Shown one piece after another: positions 47,319 to 59,311 of a stretch of DNA of 64,000 bases. The DNA is taken from positions 310,001-374,000 of the forward strand of contig JAVHJL010000003.1 of NCBI GenBank assembly GCA_036971715.1. Direction: 5' to 3'. Every line of letters starts with the position of its first letter. Within the stretch, counting starts at the first letter, position 1. The notes under the pieces are model-generated. The model worked only from the letters and a program-made list of their open reading frames with translations, searched no databases and was not told the origin of the DNA. Source of the stretch: Arthrobotrys musiformis (Eukaryota; Ascomycota; Orbiliomycetes; Orbiliales; Orbiliaceae). Both the position numbers and the translations under genes were made by a program.

Positions 47319-49361
47319 ATGCTCTTGCGTATACGACTTCAAACAAATATCAATCCTACAGTCACTCGTACCGTCGATAACCAATTGACCCGGCATACTA
47401 TCACGCACATAAAATCTCACCGATTGTTCCGTACATTCAGATACTCTAGTACTACTGCATTGAAAGGTTCCTTGATCACCATGTCCGCTGAGCAACAGAA
47501 AGGATTTGGAGGGGGGATTCCTGCCTATTCCCAGCACCTCCCGGGGTACGTCCCATACTACCCTATCCTCATATATACAAATTTCAGTAGTAACATGGGA
47601 GTATAGAAGCCAGAAGGATATGGCCGGTCAGTATTAATACATCTATTTATGCACGTCGGGTTATTATATTAGTCGGAGGAGTTTTTGTATTGACGAATAC
47701 GCCAGACCCCAAGCCAGAGGTCAGCCGTCTCGAGGGGCCCGGTGGGAAGCTCTACGAATACTGGGTATTGACATTTCTCCCAACATATTATACTATTAAA
47801 AGCCCGTGAATATGTTTATATCGGCTGACATACTATAAATCTAAAGGGCGTCGGGAAACTAGGCGGCAAGAAGGCCCTAATCACCGGTGGAGAGTCAGTA
47901 CAGCCCTCCATCTAGCAATAGAATCATACCGCAGGGCAAGTCAGATATTAAATAAAGGGTGTATGGTATATAAAGCTCCGGAATCGGCCGCTCAATCGCA
48001 GTTCTCATGGCCCGCGAAGGAGCCGACATCAGCATCGTCTACCTCCCCGAAGAAGAAGCCGACGCAAAGGAAACCAAAGCCCTCGTCGAAAAAGAGAAAC
48101 ACAAATGTCTGCTCATCCCATTCGATCTGACCCAATGGAAGAACTGTAATACCGTCGTCGATGCGCATGTTCGGGAGTACGGTAGGATCGATGTTTTGGT
48201 GAATAATGCGGGGAAACAGGAGATGGAGTCGGATTTTTCGAAAATCGATTTGGGTTGGTATAATATGATTATAAAGCACATATATTCGGGGGGGTGTTTC
48301 GAAAGGGATGAGAACAGCGCTGAGGGTGATTAATCGCGGATGAATATAGATGTCGTCGAGTCGACCTTCCAGGCCAATATCCTGCAGATGTTTGCTATCA
48401 CCAAGTATGCTCTACCGCATATGCACAAAGGATCTAGGTCAGTACCGCTGTATAAATCAATAAATTCTTCAAACAAAGACCCTAGAACTAATGTACGCCT
48501 TGATTAGCATCATCAATTCAACGTCCATTGTTACTTTCCGTGGTACTTCCTCTATGGTAAGAGCCCCTTGATACGATAACTAAAGGCGCCATCGTGACCA
48601 AAAGACTAAATATATGGCGACGCAAATAGATCGATTATGCCGCGACGAAGGGGGCTATTGTCGGCTTCACGTAAGTACCCTTCAGCTATCAATCATACAT
48701 CCTAAAATTGTATCCAAAGTTAAGTAATATGCCACGAAAAACATCAGTCGCTCATTAGCCAAGAACCTCGTCAAGAAGGGAATCGTAAGTCTCCAAATTC
48801 TAGCCATTTCTTTAAGTTAGTTAGTTGGAAGATACTGATACAAAAAAAAATACAGAGAGTCAACGCCGTAGCGTAAGCCACTCGCCGTACACCCTCACAA
48901 ACGGAGACCCCAGCGAATGGGGTAATCATGCATGCACAAGCTAACCCGTCCGGCCCTACAGTCCCGGACCGGTCCACACGCCCCTCCAACCAGCCAGTCG
49001 ACCTGCCGAGCAGATGGAGGGATTTGGCGAAGGTACCCAGCTCGGACGTCCAGGCGAGCCGAGTGAGATTGCTCCGAGGTAATATATGAGAAAACTGTGC
49101 GGAAGCGTATACGTATGGATAGTATACTAATCAGCCACCCGATAGCTACGTCTTCCTTGCGAGTAATGAGTCGGAGTTGTATCGTAAGTTGAATCTAAAG
49201 GGAAAAAAGAATAAGAATGAATCGAGAGTGCGAACTAACTGGAATCCAGACGGCCAGATTCTTCATCCATACGCCCTTGGTAAGCCACATATGGCAGCAT
49301 ACCCCTCCCCCAACTCCAAGACCCTGACTGACTGACTAACCAACCCCCCACAGGCGACTAA
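47319..49361 (+). CDS. Short-chain dehydrogenase/reductase, 14 exons, probable mitochondrial presequence
   Basis: NAD(P)-dependent oxidoreductase of the fungal/bacterial YhdF/GsP39-like SDR group; substrate unknown. Exons end at 47545, 47626, 47765, 47893, 48253, 48437, 48556, 48670, 48784, 48872, 49078, 49183, 49279, 49361, with starts 47319, 47607, 47707, 47847, 47976, 48350, 48508, 48630, 48748, 48856, 48962, 49146, 49250, 49354. All phases match and give 351 residues. Core motifs: KKALITGGDSGIGRS (cofactor site, formed by the exon 4/5 junction), LVNNAGKQ, STS, IDYAATKGA (YxxxK), VNAVAPGPV, ending HGQILHPYALGD. From the ATG at 47319, the first 54 residues are Arg/His-rich with one acid and end FRTFRYSSTT, a good mitochondrial targeting signal; the ATG at 47481 would give a cytosolic 297-residue form. 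The acceptor of exon 3 is the least certain. Confidence 0.85.
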
Positions 49362-51424
49362 AAAAACAAAAAAATCTGTGTAAGGGGCCTGTTGTTTCCA
49401 TTTTGGTCTTGTCTTATTTCTTGTCCAAAAGCTCGGAGCTATAATCCGAGCACTAAAAGCACCCTTTCCCTTCTTCTTCTTCTTCAAGCTTGCTTGAATT
49501 CTGCGATTGCGAAACCGTAATGCTTTTACCACAATGCAGCGGAGGACCTCACTATCAGCGGCTACGGAAGAAATAGGACAGAGAACATCAAAGGGTCCAT
49601 CCATGAATGTCATGAATCATGTCCACGTCACGATGGCCCCTCCCGGACCTATACCCCCATTCTTCAATTGTTCACGAGACAATGTAATTATATATTAACT
49701 AGCTAGTTGAAGCTTTATCCGACACACAAGTATGTTTAAGATTCTATAGTAATACGCGTACTTATGCACCCCCTCAAGGCCCACTATAGATGGCGAAATT
49801 AAAGTCCAATATATGGCAACTGCCGTCTCTTGGTTCCGAGATAAGATAATATATTGTTGGTGGAAGTATTGTCGACGTACTTCCCCCAGACCCATCTGTG
49901 ATAAGATATATCAAAAACCCCACTGCTCTGAAACCGCCCCTGAAAGAACAAAAAAATGGAAATGCTCGGTCGAAAGACAGTACATAGTACGGAATCAATA
50001 CGTGTATAACTAGAAAAAAAATAATTGGGGGGAGAAGGAAGGGACAAAAAAGCTTAAATCCATGGTGGCTTGAACGCCCGCACAGCAGCAAGAAAAAAAT
50101 GAATTAACAGGCGGCTGCACATCATAATTGTAGAATACCAAGACTCGGAGCTTGCGTAACACAGACCGGGGTTTGAATCAATTCTGTGTGTAAATTAATT
50201 AAAGCGCAAGGGCCGTTTAAACTGACCTCGTCCGTTCGATTATACCTTATTTTCCAGCGCTTTTCCTAAACCAATGAGTTGACTAGAGTGACAAAACGAA
50301 AGGCGAGGAGGAGGAGGGGGAGCGATTTGGATCCCGCAAACCAGGTTATGAGCATTAGCAGACACGGTAATATATCGACCGGCTCACCACACAATCCCTG
50401 GTCGAGAAGGAAAAAGGATGAGTCGGGTGGCTGAACCGATAATTAAGGTACGAAGAAAAAGATCACGAGCTAACCAGGCGGTTTGGGGTTTTGTGCAGGG
50501 TGGTGTTTTTACCCGGCATGTAGACGGTTTAGCTTCGACGTGATTATTTTTGTGATCTACGGGTATCAGATATATTCTAGAAAAACTCGGCGTGTAGAGA
50601 AGGTAGAAATATTAATGACGATCGTTTACGCCCAGAGTCTTGTAAGCCCATTGGCATGCGATTGAATCCATGGGGTGGCCGTGGCGGCGGCGGCTGGCTG
50701 ATAACAAATGCCCGCATTCAAGCTCGTCAACTACACGTGCACATACAACGGGAGCATTCGATATTCAAGAAACCGATTCTCTATTATTTTATACATCAAC
50801 CACCATGGTCATCGTATATACATTAAACCCACCCATCGCGGTCATCATTGCAAAGAAGAAGAACTTGAAGTGAAAAGAAAATAAATCTCGCTGTGGAACA
50901 TGCTCCTCCAAGATAGGGAATCAGACGAACTCCGGATAAAAAGAACCAAGTAGACGGGACCCTCTCTCATGTACGTATGGTCCGTGCAGTTAGTCCTAGT
51001 CCTTGCAGCTGGCTAACCGAACTGACTCTTAGCCAGTCCAAAACCAAACAAAAAGGCATGCGAAATAACTAAGGAAAAAAATCAATAGAGGACAGGCTGC
51101 TAGAACAAGTTGTATGATAAACGCCATAGCCGTAGAGAATGATACAAAGTGCCAGAGAAAAACAATAAAAAAGAAAGCAAAGCGGAATTTACCATTGGGT
51201 GCCACATTTGCACCTCGAAGTTACAGGGGGAATGAAATAGTGCTTTTCGGGGAGCGTGGACGAAAGAGGGAGTATAATGCGATCTTGCTTCTAGATGGTG
51301 GCTAGATTTTTTTGTATTTTCCAGCCATTCCGTTCTTTTATGCCGGTTGTTTTCTTGAGGCATAAAAGTGGTGCATGCGGTGCAATAAGCGGATCAGGGA
51401 GCTAGTGAGATACCGGAAAGCCGT
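49362..51424. other. Intergenic stretch (2.1 kb), nothing recognised
   Basis: 3' flanks of two converging genes. Only short frames without resemblance to known families. Confidence 0.5.
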
Positions 51425-52694
51425 TCACACCCCGAAAGGAATCGGAATGAAATCTTTCTCGGTGATTTCACGCTTCCCGTTTGGATGATCCGCATTGTAG
51501 CGGTCAATATCATCTTGAGAGCATCTTTCACGCTCAAGACGCATCTTCATGATCATTTTGATTTCAGGGCTATATTCACAAGACGTTCGTTAGATCAAAT
51601 TTAAGTCGGTGCTTTGAGGGAGAAAGAGTAAGGGCTTACCAGTACTCATAAATCCTGTTCCTGTTTGATTCGACTTCCCATACTCCCTCTGGTAATCTTT
51701 CGCCACTCATTCCGAGATGGAATCCCATCGGTGATGCATGCCATACATTTTCAACGCTGAATTCAGATTCTTGTCTTGGTGTCGCCATGTTCGCACCGGG
51801 GAGAAGGCCGATACGTTTGATGAGCCAGAGATCTTCGGGATCGGTTTGGGGAATGCGCTCCTGGAATTGAAGGACTTGTCTGATCTTTGAGATCTTGCGA
51901 AGAGAAAGTCCACCATTACCACCGAATTTGTCTTGTAGGTTCCTATTTCTTCTGTTAGCCAATCCAAAAAAATAAAAGCAAAATCAATGTTAGGAGATGG
52001 CTATTAGCTTACCATGGAGCTCCGACCCAATCGTACTCGAGCCAGTCGTTCAACGATAACTCGCTGTTGGCGCATAGAATGCTATCGGTTTGGAAGACGA
52101 GCAAATGTTCGACACCACGGCTGCCACCAAGAACCTCGTCGTAGAACCAAAGATTTGTGAATGTCTGCGAGGTTTCCTCTGGACCAGTGACAGTGATGTT
52201 ATCCGGAATAAGCATAAGTTCGAGTTTTCCATTCCTTTCGTGTCCTTGTACGGGCAGGGAGGAGTTCAAATGGGATATCGACTCGTTTGTTCCCATGAAG
52301 AGGAATCTCCAATCTGGTGGGACAATAGTGATCATATGAAGCAACAAGGGAGCCAGATGGCCCATTGGTCGGGATTCGATAAGAAGGGCGAGCTTCGTTT
52401 CATTGTATGGAGACGGAGGAGGACGATTTGGGTGGTAGTTCACGGAGACTTTGGGAAGGGCAGACGTGACGGTCTCATGAGAAGGACCGAATAGCCACAT
52501 AGTCCATCTGCATGCAACAAACTCAGTAAATATGCCACCAAAGACACAGCAGCGAAGGAGGGGTATGAAGATACTCACACTAAAAGCAAACTAGCAGGCA
52601 ATAGAAAGACGAACTTTCTATTCCGAGGGTTGACGGAGTAGTAATGTGTCGCAGCATACGAGTACGCATTGTCCAAGTCGATTGTGACCTTCAT
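51425..52694 (-). CDS. DUF5672 protein, type II membrane, glycosyltransferase-like (352 aa)
   Basis: Four exons: 52694-52579, 52507-52013, 51942-51640 and 51569-51425, joining in frame with GTGAGT/GTAAGC donors. Residues about 27-45 (RKFVFLLPASLLLVWTMWLF) form a signal anchor after a short cytosolic N terminus, suggesting a Golgi or ER lumenal protein. The lumenal part matches DUF5672: LALLIESRPMGHLAPLLLHM, then HLLVFQTDSILC (a D-x-D-like acidic 'QTDS' position used for sugar-nucleotide metal binding in related glycosyltransferases), YDWVGAPW at the exon 2/3 junction, and GNGGLSLR. These are the core motifs of the family, usually treated as glycosyltransferase-like; activity is unproven. Potential N-glycosylation sites include NESI and NSSL. 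Length is normal for the family. Confidence 0.85.
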
Positions 52695-55318
52695 TTTGAT
52701 AGAACTTTCCCCCTGAGCCGGTCTTGGGTATTATTATTGTTGTTGCAATGGATCTGAAGAAAGAACTCTGCTTTCTGGCCGAGTGGATATGTATGCTTTT
52801 GTATCTTCGAGGACGTCCGATCTGGCTTTTAATATCAAGGCCGTGCTATAGCTATATTCGCTCCCAGCCCGTTGAGATTAATATTAAGACAGGGACCCGC
52901 TGGCTGTTGTGGCACGCCTGTCAAAATGCGTTGCCGTCGTTCTTTGCCCCCGTTTGATCTCCCCGAGAAAATGCAGCCAAATGTGATCAATTCCAAGGAC
53001 CAAGGACCACCTGTCGTCCAACCTGCAAGCTATGCTTAATTCTCGCAAGGGTCAAAATTCCTTCGGCGGAAACGCAGGAAAATAGAAAAGAAGAATCTGA
53101 GGCAGACCCTGGGAATGTCGACTGATCACCTGCAGGCGTCAATATGCAGTACCCTCGAAGGCCGTTGGAATATCGGACGATGTGAGCCGGATTATTTCAC
53201 GACTGAAGGACCCGTCGAGGAAAGTTTAATTGGGGCCTCAGCCCGGGTCGACTGAGATAAGCGGATAATGGTCAAGCCTGGCACTCCCGTCCAATGGCAA
53301 TCCTTTCCACACCGGGGTAAAGGAAAGAAATGGGAAGAGGCAAAAAGGCTGGCGTGGGTGTCCCGTAGATTCACAATGTGCGAACCTGGTTTTCGAGGTG
53401 AAAGCGAGAGTAATATACCGGGCTAAAGAGCTAAAGAGCGGTTTTTTTTTTGGACCAGGCCCAAGACGAATTTGAATTTCTCGGAGGGGACAAAAAAAAA
53501 AAAACGATACAAGGACCCCACGAGACTAGCGCTGGCTCGAGAAGGTAATGGAGGAAATAAGCTTTCGACGACCTTCGTTACGCAGCGACCCAAGGTTTTT
53601 ATGTCTTTGATTTTACGTGGCCTTGTGCGGGCGGGGTGTCGTTTAATAGATTTCCAAATAGCCCAGCCGCCTGAAACTGACTGATGTTATACTGTCGATA
53701 GAGTCGAGTTATAGCTAACCCTGAAACGGATGACAATTGTTGTACTCCAAAACCAAGGCGATGTTTGGTTGCGTGTCTTCGGCTTTATTTTCCAAGTCGG
53801 GGCACAGTTGTGAAAGGTTGGATTTATATCGAGCTGGCAAGCACAAGTCCGGTGCACCAACTTTTGTAGATTGTCGCGAGACTCGAAACGGGGTGAGAAG
53901 GACAAACCAAGAGGTTAGAGGCTCGATCCAGAGGATCCCAAAGGAGGGTATATATATGAGAATTGAATGCAGCCAGGAAAAGGGGTGATAAGAGAAAGCG
54001 AATAGGAATCGATAAGAAAATATCATAAAAAGAGACGGCACAAGTTTTTAAAATTAGATCCCCGACCGCGAAGCAATGGAGAGCTAAACTTTATAATTCT
54101 TGATGCATTGAATTAATACTCCCAGTTAAAGACGGTGAGAAACTTAGGACTGCAGCAGTGGGAATAGAACACCGTCCTCATTAGGCCTATCCCTCGAAAA
54201 CCTGCATGTCAGCTCCTTGGATTCACGCGAGAGCCAAGCATGCAGCTTGCTTGAAGCTAAGCTCTGGATGGCCCGCACCCTTCCTCGCTCCAGACCAACA
54301 GTTCCTAGTCTAAACAGTTCCTGACGCCATGGCTGCTATGAGGTGATTTTCAAGGACATGAGGGGGGTTGGATTCCACGGCCTCGCGAAAAGATGCCGAC
54401 AGTCACCTTGATCTACAGCTGGCCGCTGAAAACAGCAGGAACCAGCCTTTCCCCCCAAAACCTTCCTCCAGCTCGGTTTAGGGGGTGTATTCTGAATTGA
54501 ATCAATATCAATGCAGTAGTGTTTCGCAGACGGTCCAGATTTGGCTTTGCGCCCGAGGTCCTTTGCAAACAGCCAACGCTGTCTGTACATATGTGGCGGC
54601 GCCGCGCGTACACGTACAATGCACAGTATTCAGAATGGCCTGACCGATAGCATCGATTGTATTGGGGACTCAAACCAGCTAATCTAAGCACGATGCAATA
54701 TTATCAGCAACAGTAGTAGTAACGTTGGGTAGATGATATCGACTGACCGTTATCATCCGTATGTGCTAGGGCAGGGTGAAGACCGGAAATTGGAATTCAC
54801 ATGGTTGAAATCGATCAGAGTCCGTAGTTATCGATAGCCACGGATTCTTGGCCCAGGCTTGTGCGACACGGTCTCCAGGTCAGACACGGCTCTACACAGG
54901 TCGGTCTCCCGATCGACAAGGCTGGCGTTTTCAACCTCAACCTCAACACAATTCATTCTCAACACGAGAGCAACATGCAACACGCAACAGACCGACGAGC
55001 CGGTCTCATAACTACCTAAACTCGTGGGGACAATGTGCCCTCGAGACTAGAACCAGGGCCTACTATGCTACATTCCTACCATGTAGACAGAACAGGACAT
55101 GCAGCTGCCCTCCAAACTAGAAGCCGAGAGCTTCCTCCTCGATGGCCCCCGTCGGCGGGCGCCAATGCAATACCAGTATCAGTATCAGTATCAGTATCAG
55201 AATCAGTATCAGAATCAGTATCAGAATCAGTATCAGAATCAGTATCAGTATTGTGACTGTACGGTGCATTCATAGCTCCTTTTCCTGCTGGGCGATACGT
55301 CAATTATCAACCTTGAAT
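52695..55318. other. Long intergenic stretch (2.6 kb)
   Basis: No gene recognised; short frames only. A hexanucleotide repeat lies at its right end (55174-55251). Confidence 0.5.
55174..55251 (+). repeat. Hexanucleotide CAGTAT/CAGAAT tandem repeat (13 units)
   Basis: Four CAGTAT units, then four alternating CAGAAT-CAGTAT pairs, then one more CAGTAT, with no interruptions. The plus strand reads Ile-Ser/Ile-Arg dipeptides in frame with the downstream gene, and the minus strand reads Thr-Asp-Ser-Asp. The tract lies about 150 nt before the likely start codon of the RNase H-like gene. Confidence 0.95.
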
Positions 55319-55399
55319 ATGCTACAAGCTCATCTGCAAAAGGAATGGACTCCATCCTCAAAGCTGCAACCCCCCTGCTCCAGGGAACTCAACCAAAAG

Positions 55400-56437
55400 A
55401 TGTCTGGCACACCCCAACATGACCATGATGACAATGACAATGACGACCATGACGATGACGATGACCATGAACATGAACATGACCACGAGCACGAGCACGA
55501 CGACTCAGGCGAGGAAGAGCGGCGGTGGATAGAAGGCTTGCAGGCACTCGACCCGGACGCCATCGAAGAGTATTTGGAAAAAATAACATATGTCCTAAAG
55601 GGCGGCGAAGCACGTTTCGTACCCCAATGGGACGACCAAATCATCGGACACGAAGCTGCAAGAGAAATCACCCGAGACTACTACGACCCTCCGAAGCCGG
55701 CGCCACCCACCGACATTGAGGTTTTCCCCTGCAACGACTGCGGGTTAGTTTGGATTGGAGGTTACGCAAACTCGGGCCTTACGAACATCCATCCGAGCCA
55801 TCGCAATCCCATCATACACCCTGTGAACCCTTGTCGCTCGGTCTTGGTGTACACAAAGGGTATCTGCATGGGAGAAGGAACGATTGGTGCCGACGCCGCC
55901 TATGGTGTATACTTCGGCCCAGAATCGCCCCACAACCGTTCCATAGTCGTTCAAAGAAAAAACCCTACCGCCCAAATGGCCGAGATTGCTGCAATGGTTG
56001 AAGCAATGCGCTACACGCGTACAGTCATCATGCCAAAACGCAGAGAAACTCTACGAAATTCGCTACCAAGCCAATATCTATCGTCGTTCATACCATCTTC
56101 GAACTCCATTGTTTCTAATGAATCCGTCGCTATTCGACTAGTTATTGCCACCGACTACTGGTATCTTGTCGAATCCCTGTGCAGACCCAGTCCGCTTACC
56201 AAGAGCCCACACTACGTTAGGGACCAATTCCAAGGCGAGAATGTACCTAAAGACAAAGAGGGTTTCAGAGAGATACTCAGCGAAAGAAGGAAGCTTTCGA
56301 TAGCTGGGGTGCTAGTTCTTTGGTACTATATTGATCCAGACCTCAACTTAGTCGCAAAGGCATTGGCAGGCTCTGCCTTCGATTCCGTTTCCGCGAGCAC
56401 TAGTACCGAGCGCGGCGCAAGACCAACTACGGAATGA
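55400..56437 (+). CDS. RNase H-like fold protein with degenerate active site (about 345 aa)
   Basis: One uninterrupted frame. It opens further upstream through the hexanucleotide repeat; ATGs at 55142, 55319 and 55400 are in frame. 55400 (MSGTPQHD) is preferred because earlier sequence is repeat-derived or unstructured. Residues about 5-38 are a His/Asp/Glu tract (possible metal binding or disorder). Residues about 145-330 follow the RNase H1 layout: strand SVLVYTKGIC, AAYGVYFGPESPHNRS, helix AQMAEIAAMVEAMR, strand LVIATDYWYLVESL, and LWYYIDPDLNLVAKALAG. The first catalytic Asp is Lys153 and the last Asp is Lys320; Glu195 and Asp252 are kept. Two of four metal ligands are lost, so RNase activity is unlikely. 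A CNDCG motif precedes the fold. It may bind nucleic acid or be a relic of a domesticated gene; not known. Confidence 0.7.
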   Translation: MSGTPQHDHDDNDNDDHDDDDDHEHEHDHEHEHDDSGEEERRWIEGLQALDPDAIEEYLEKITYVLKGGEARFVPQWDDQIIGHEAAREITRDYYDPPKPAPPTDIEVFPCNDCGLVWIGGYANSGLTNIHPSHRNPIIHPVNPCRSVLVYTKGICMGEGTIGADAAYGVYFGPESPHNRSIVVQRKNPTAQMAEIAAMVEAMRYTRTVIMPKRRETLRNSLPSQYLSSFIPSSNSIVSNESVAIRLVIATDYWYLVESLCRPSPLTKSPHYVRDQFQGENVPKDKEGFREILSERRKLSIAGVLVLWYYIDPDLNLVAKALAGSAFDSVSASTSTERGARPTTE

Positions 56438-57303
56438 GGGGGGAATCCACACGTATTAGAGGCTAGTTTCCGCAATTTAAAATAGTCTAGGGACCAGACG
56501 CTCGCCCACTAGAGAGCTTAAAAGAGAATCTTTACATGGAATTGACTACAGTGACACGGGATTCTCCCATGTCGAATATTTAATTCTCTGTCGACCGTCT
56601 CGTTGCCTACTTCAAATCCAACGCATTCGTCGTCGAGAAAAATCCAACAATATACTAGAATCCCTCGATCTAGATATTATCTATTATCTCAACCGCCGAT
56701 CCTACTTAATTGCTTCCCGCATTCATCAATCAGATTTGTGAATTTTGATTTAGTTCTCAAAACATGTACCTGTTGTTGGATTTGCACTTGACGTGGTAGA
56801 GCCCCCAGTTTGCAACTGAATCGAAACTCCAAGACGGATAGAGATGTCTAGATGTTGTATATTCATTACGAGGAAACTGGAAAGAGTCACTAGTGTGCTA
56901 TTCAGTCACATTGGAAATGATTTGGTTAGATCAAGTGAACTGGCGGGATATAACGTGTAATTTCCCGGCTAAGCTAGGTACGTAAGCTCTGGGAGCTAGG
57001 GATCTAAGTTAGGGGCAAATTTGAGTAGTCAAGCTTTCGACCAGAGAAAAAATTGGGGATACATGTGCAACCATAGATACGATATTGAAGAGCTGTTCTA
57101 GGTCTCCTAAACTGAATACATCGATGGCAGCGAACCACAATTCACTTGTCAATCTGGTGTAAAAATGTTGACAAGCCGTCTGCTCATCCCTAATAGGTCT
57201 TGAACCGGGGCACGCGAGACCAGTTATGACCCAATTTTAAGTTCAAAGAAAGGATTCTATAAGTCATTAAACTCTAAAAGATTTGATAGTCTTCATGGTC
57301 ACT
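56438..57303. other. Convergent 3' spacer
   Basis: AT-rich 3' flanks of converging genes. No gene seen. A short tRNA-like box (GGTTCAAGACC, minus strand, about 57200) lacks pairing stems. Confidence 0.5.
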
Positions 57304-59311
57304 TCATTGTCGTGCCTCTCCAATCTCCGTCCTATCTGCATCGTCGAGCCGATCTAATGCATTGGCAACCTGGGCGTCCCAGTCTGAGAAATAGACCAAT
57401 GCCCACTCGCAAATTCCGATTCCGTAAAGCGCTAGACACTAAAATTTCCATGGTTTGAGTCTGCCGTTTTTCCATGCACGCGAGATAAAGATGTATCTTC
57501 TTACCTGTCCGATCCAAAGACCCACAAGACCCCAGCCGTCGTAAGCAAGCCAGATACCAACCGGCAATGCGACTATTCCAGACATGTGAATCATTAGTAT
57601 AAACTTACTCCGACTACATGTGCGCAACAATACATACCAAAATAATAGGTCACTATATTCACAGTCGCGCCAGTATGTTGCCTCCCCATACCCCTCAAGC
57701 TTCCACCGCAACTTCCGTTTAAGCCGTCTGCAATCTGGAACAGTGCAACCCACGGCATGACTTCAGATGTCAACTTGACAACTTCTTCGTCATTATTGAA
57801 AAGTTTGGCGTAAAAGTCTTTGACCGAGAGCAGGAAGATCAACACGATAACTCCCATGCAAATGGACAGTCCGGCAGCCGCATTCGCCGCTCTACTCGCT
57901 CCTCGTGAGTCCCCGGCCCCCAGCAGGTTTCCAACTCTCACAGAAGCAGCTACCCCGATACCGAATGGAATGGTGTTGAGAACCCCATCCGTGGTCATTA
58001 CGACGGACTGCGCGGCTAACGGGATTTGACCCAACCTCCCAGCTATTATTGCAACGATCTCAAAAGCCCAATACTCCGTTCCAACCATTACTGTACCTAG
58101 GATTGCGAGACGGAGAAAGGTAGCTGTATTGTTGAGACACGCGGTGGACCAGCCGCCCCAGCTTTCGTAGCCCGCGATGTACTTTGAATACATACAAAGG
58201 AGGAAGAAGCTGAGCCAGTAGGTTATCGAAGTCGCCATGGCGGCGCCGTTAACACCGAAGTCGAAAGTGTAGATGAAAAGATATTGGAGTAGGGCATTGA
58301 AAGGGACGGTTATCATTACGACATAGGTCCCGGCCCTCATAATACCTATAGAAAGATTAGTCAGATATGGTCGCGTAGACGGTTTGGGACCTAAGGCGTC
58401 CATAGTTGCCGACCTTGTGCCTGTAGATACTTCTTCAAGGATTCGAAATAAACATATCCCAACCCCCCTGGTATCAGCCATCTCAAAAATATTGGCCCGT
58501 CCTGCACGATATAGTCCTCCTGCCCAAGCAATTCGAAAAATGGGCCTGTGAACCACCAAAGAGCCGAAACGGGCACGTACAATGCTCCAAGTACCACAAA
58601 TGCCCTTTGGAGCAGGACCCCAAGATCGGTCTTGTTCTTAGACCCAGTAAATGAGGAAGAAGCCAAAGTATCGAGCGCGGTTGTTCCACCGAGAGCTACC
58701 ATCAGTGCCGTGCAGCTAGCGAACATGTAACAAAACGCCGATGTTGAGAGGGCGGCCGGAGACAGTCGGCCAACTATCAGCACCGAAACTGCCTGGATCG
58801 AAGCCTGTAGAGTGTAGGATAATATTACAGGTAGTGCATTTTTGATTAGAATTATCGTTTCTGCCGCAATTGATATTTCGGAATCCTTATAGTATTCCGA
58901 ATCCTGATCCTGGGTTATGGGGGCACCGGCAAGAGGGCTTGAAGGTGCAGCCTGTGTTCGACCAAAAACCCCAGTGTCGGGGAATAAAGGCGACCTTGGG
59001 TCATTGTAACTATAATGTAGATTTGGTACTTCTATTGAAGAATTGCTCTGTGATAAAAGCGGGGTCTGCTCGGTCGCCTGTTCCGGGGATTTTGGGCTTT
59101 TATTGAGTAACGGAGTTCGGAGAAAGCCATTGTCACCATTACTTGTATCGGGCGCCATGCTGTACGCGTTACCAACGGTATTAAGGTTTGAAGGTTGATC
59201 TAGATGCTCTGTTTCTTCGTCGTCCGAGCTTGAGGAGCTGCTGGCGTAGGAAATAATTCCAAGTCCTGGAGGGTTCTCGCCATTTTTCTTCGACTTGAAC
59301 CAACCTCTCAT
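57304..59311 (-). CDS. MATE family transporter (602 aa)
   Basis: Multidrug and toxic-compound extrusion transporter, exporting organic cations or metabolites by H+ or Na+ antiport, as yeast Erc1 does. Four exons: 59311-58414, 58345-57638, 57572-57505 and 57438-57304, all in frame (phases 1, 1, 0). Residues 1-150 are a cytosolic Ser/Asp/Pro-rich N terminus (GIISYASSSSSSDDEE) with an ETEHLDQP and two LL-containing motifs, probable phospho- and trafficking signals. From residue 152 on there are about 12 membrane segments. MATE family marks: NALPVILSYTLQASIQAVSVLIVGRLSPAAL, GGTTALDTLASSSFTGS, YLQAQGIMRAG at the exon 1/2 junction, QSVVMTTDGVLNTIPFGIGVAASVRVGNLLGAG and GSLRGMGRQHTGA. The C-terminal exons encode the last membrane helix and an acidic tail. 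No neighbouring biosynthetic genes suggest a substrate. Confidence 0.93.

Noticed and set aside
55076..55303. Minus-strand frame with Thr-Asp-Ser-Asp repeats
   Set aside because: Produced by the CAGTAT hexanucleotide repeat; flanks show no protein-like sequence.
57180..57260. Possible tRNA on the minus strand (GGTTCAAGACC box)
   Set aside because: Neither the T stem nor an acceptor stem pairs; no A box at a suitable distance.
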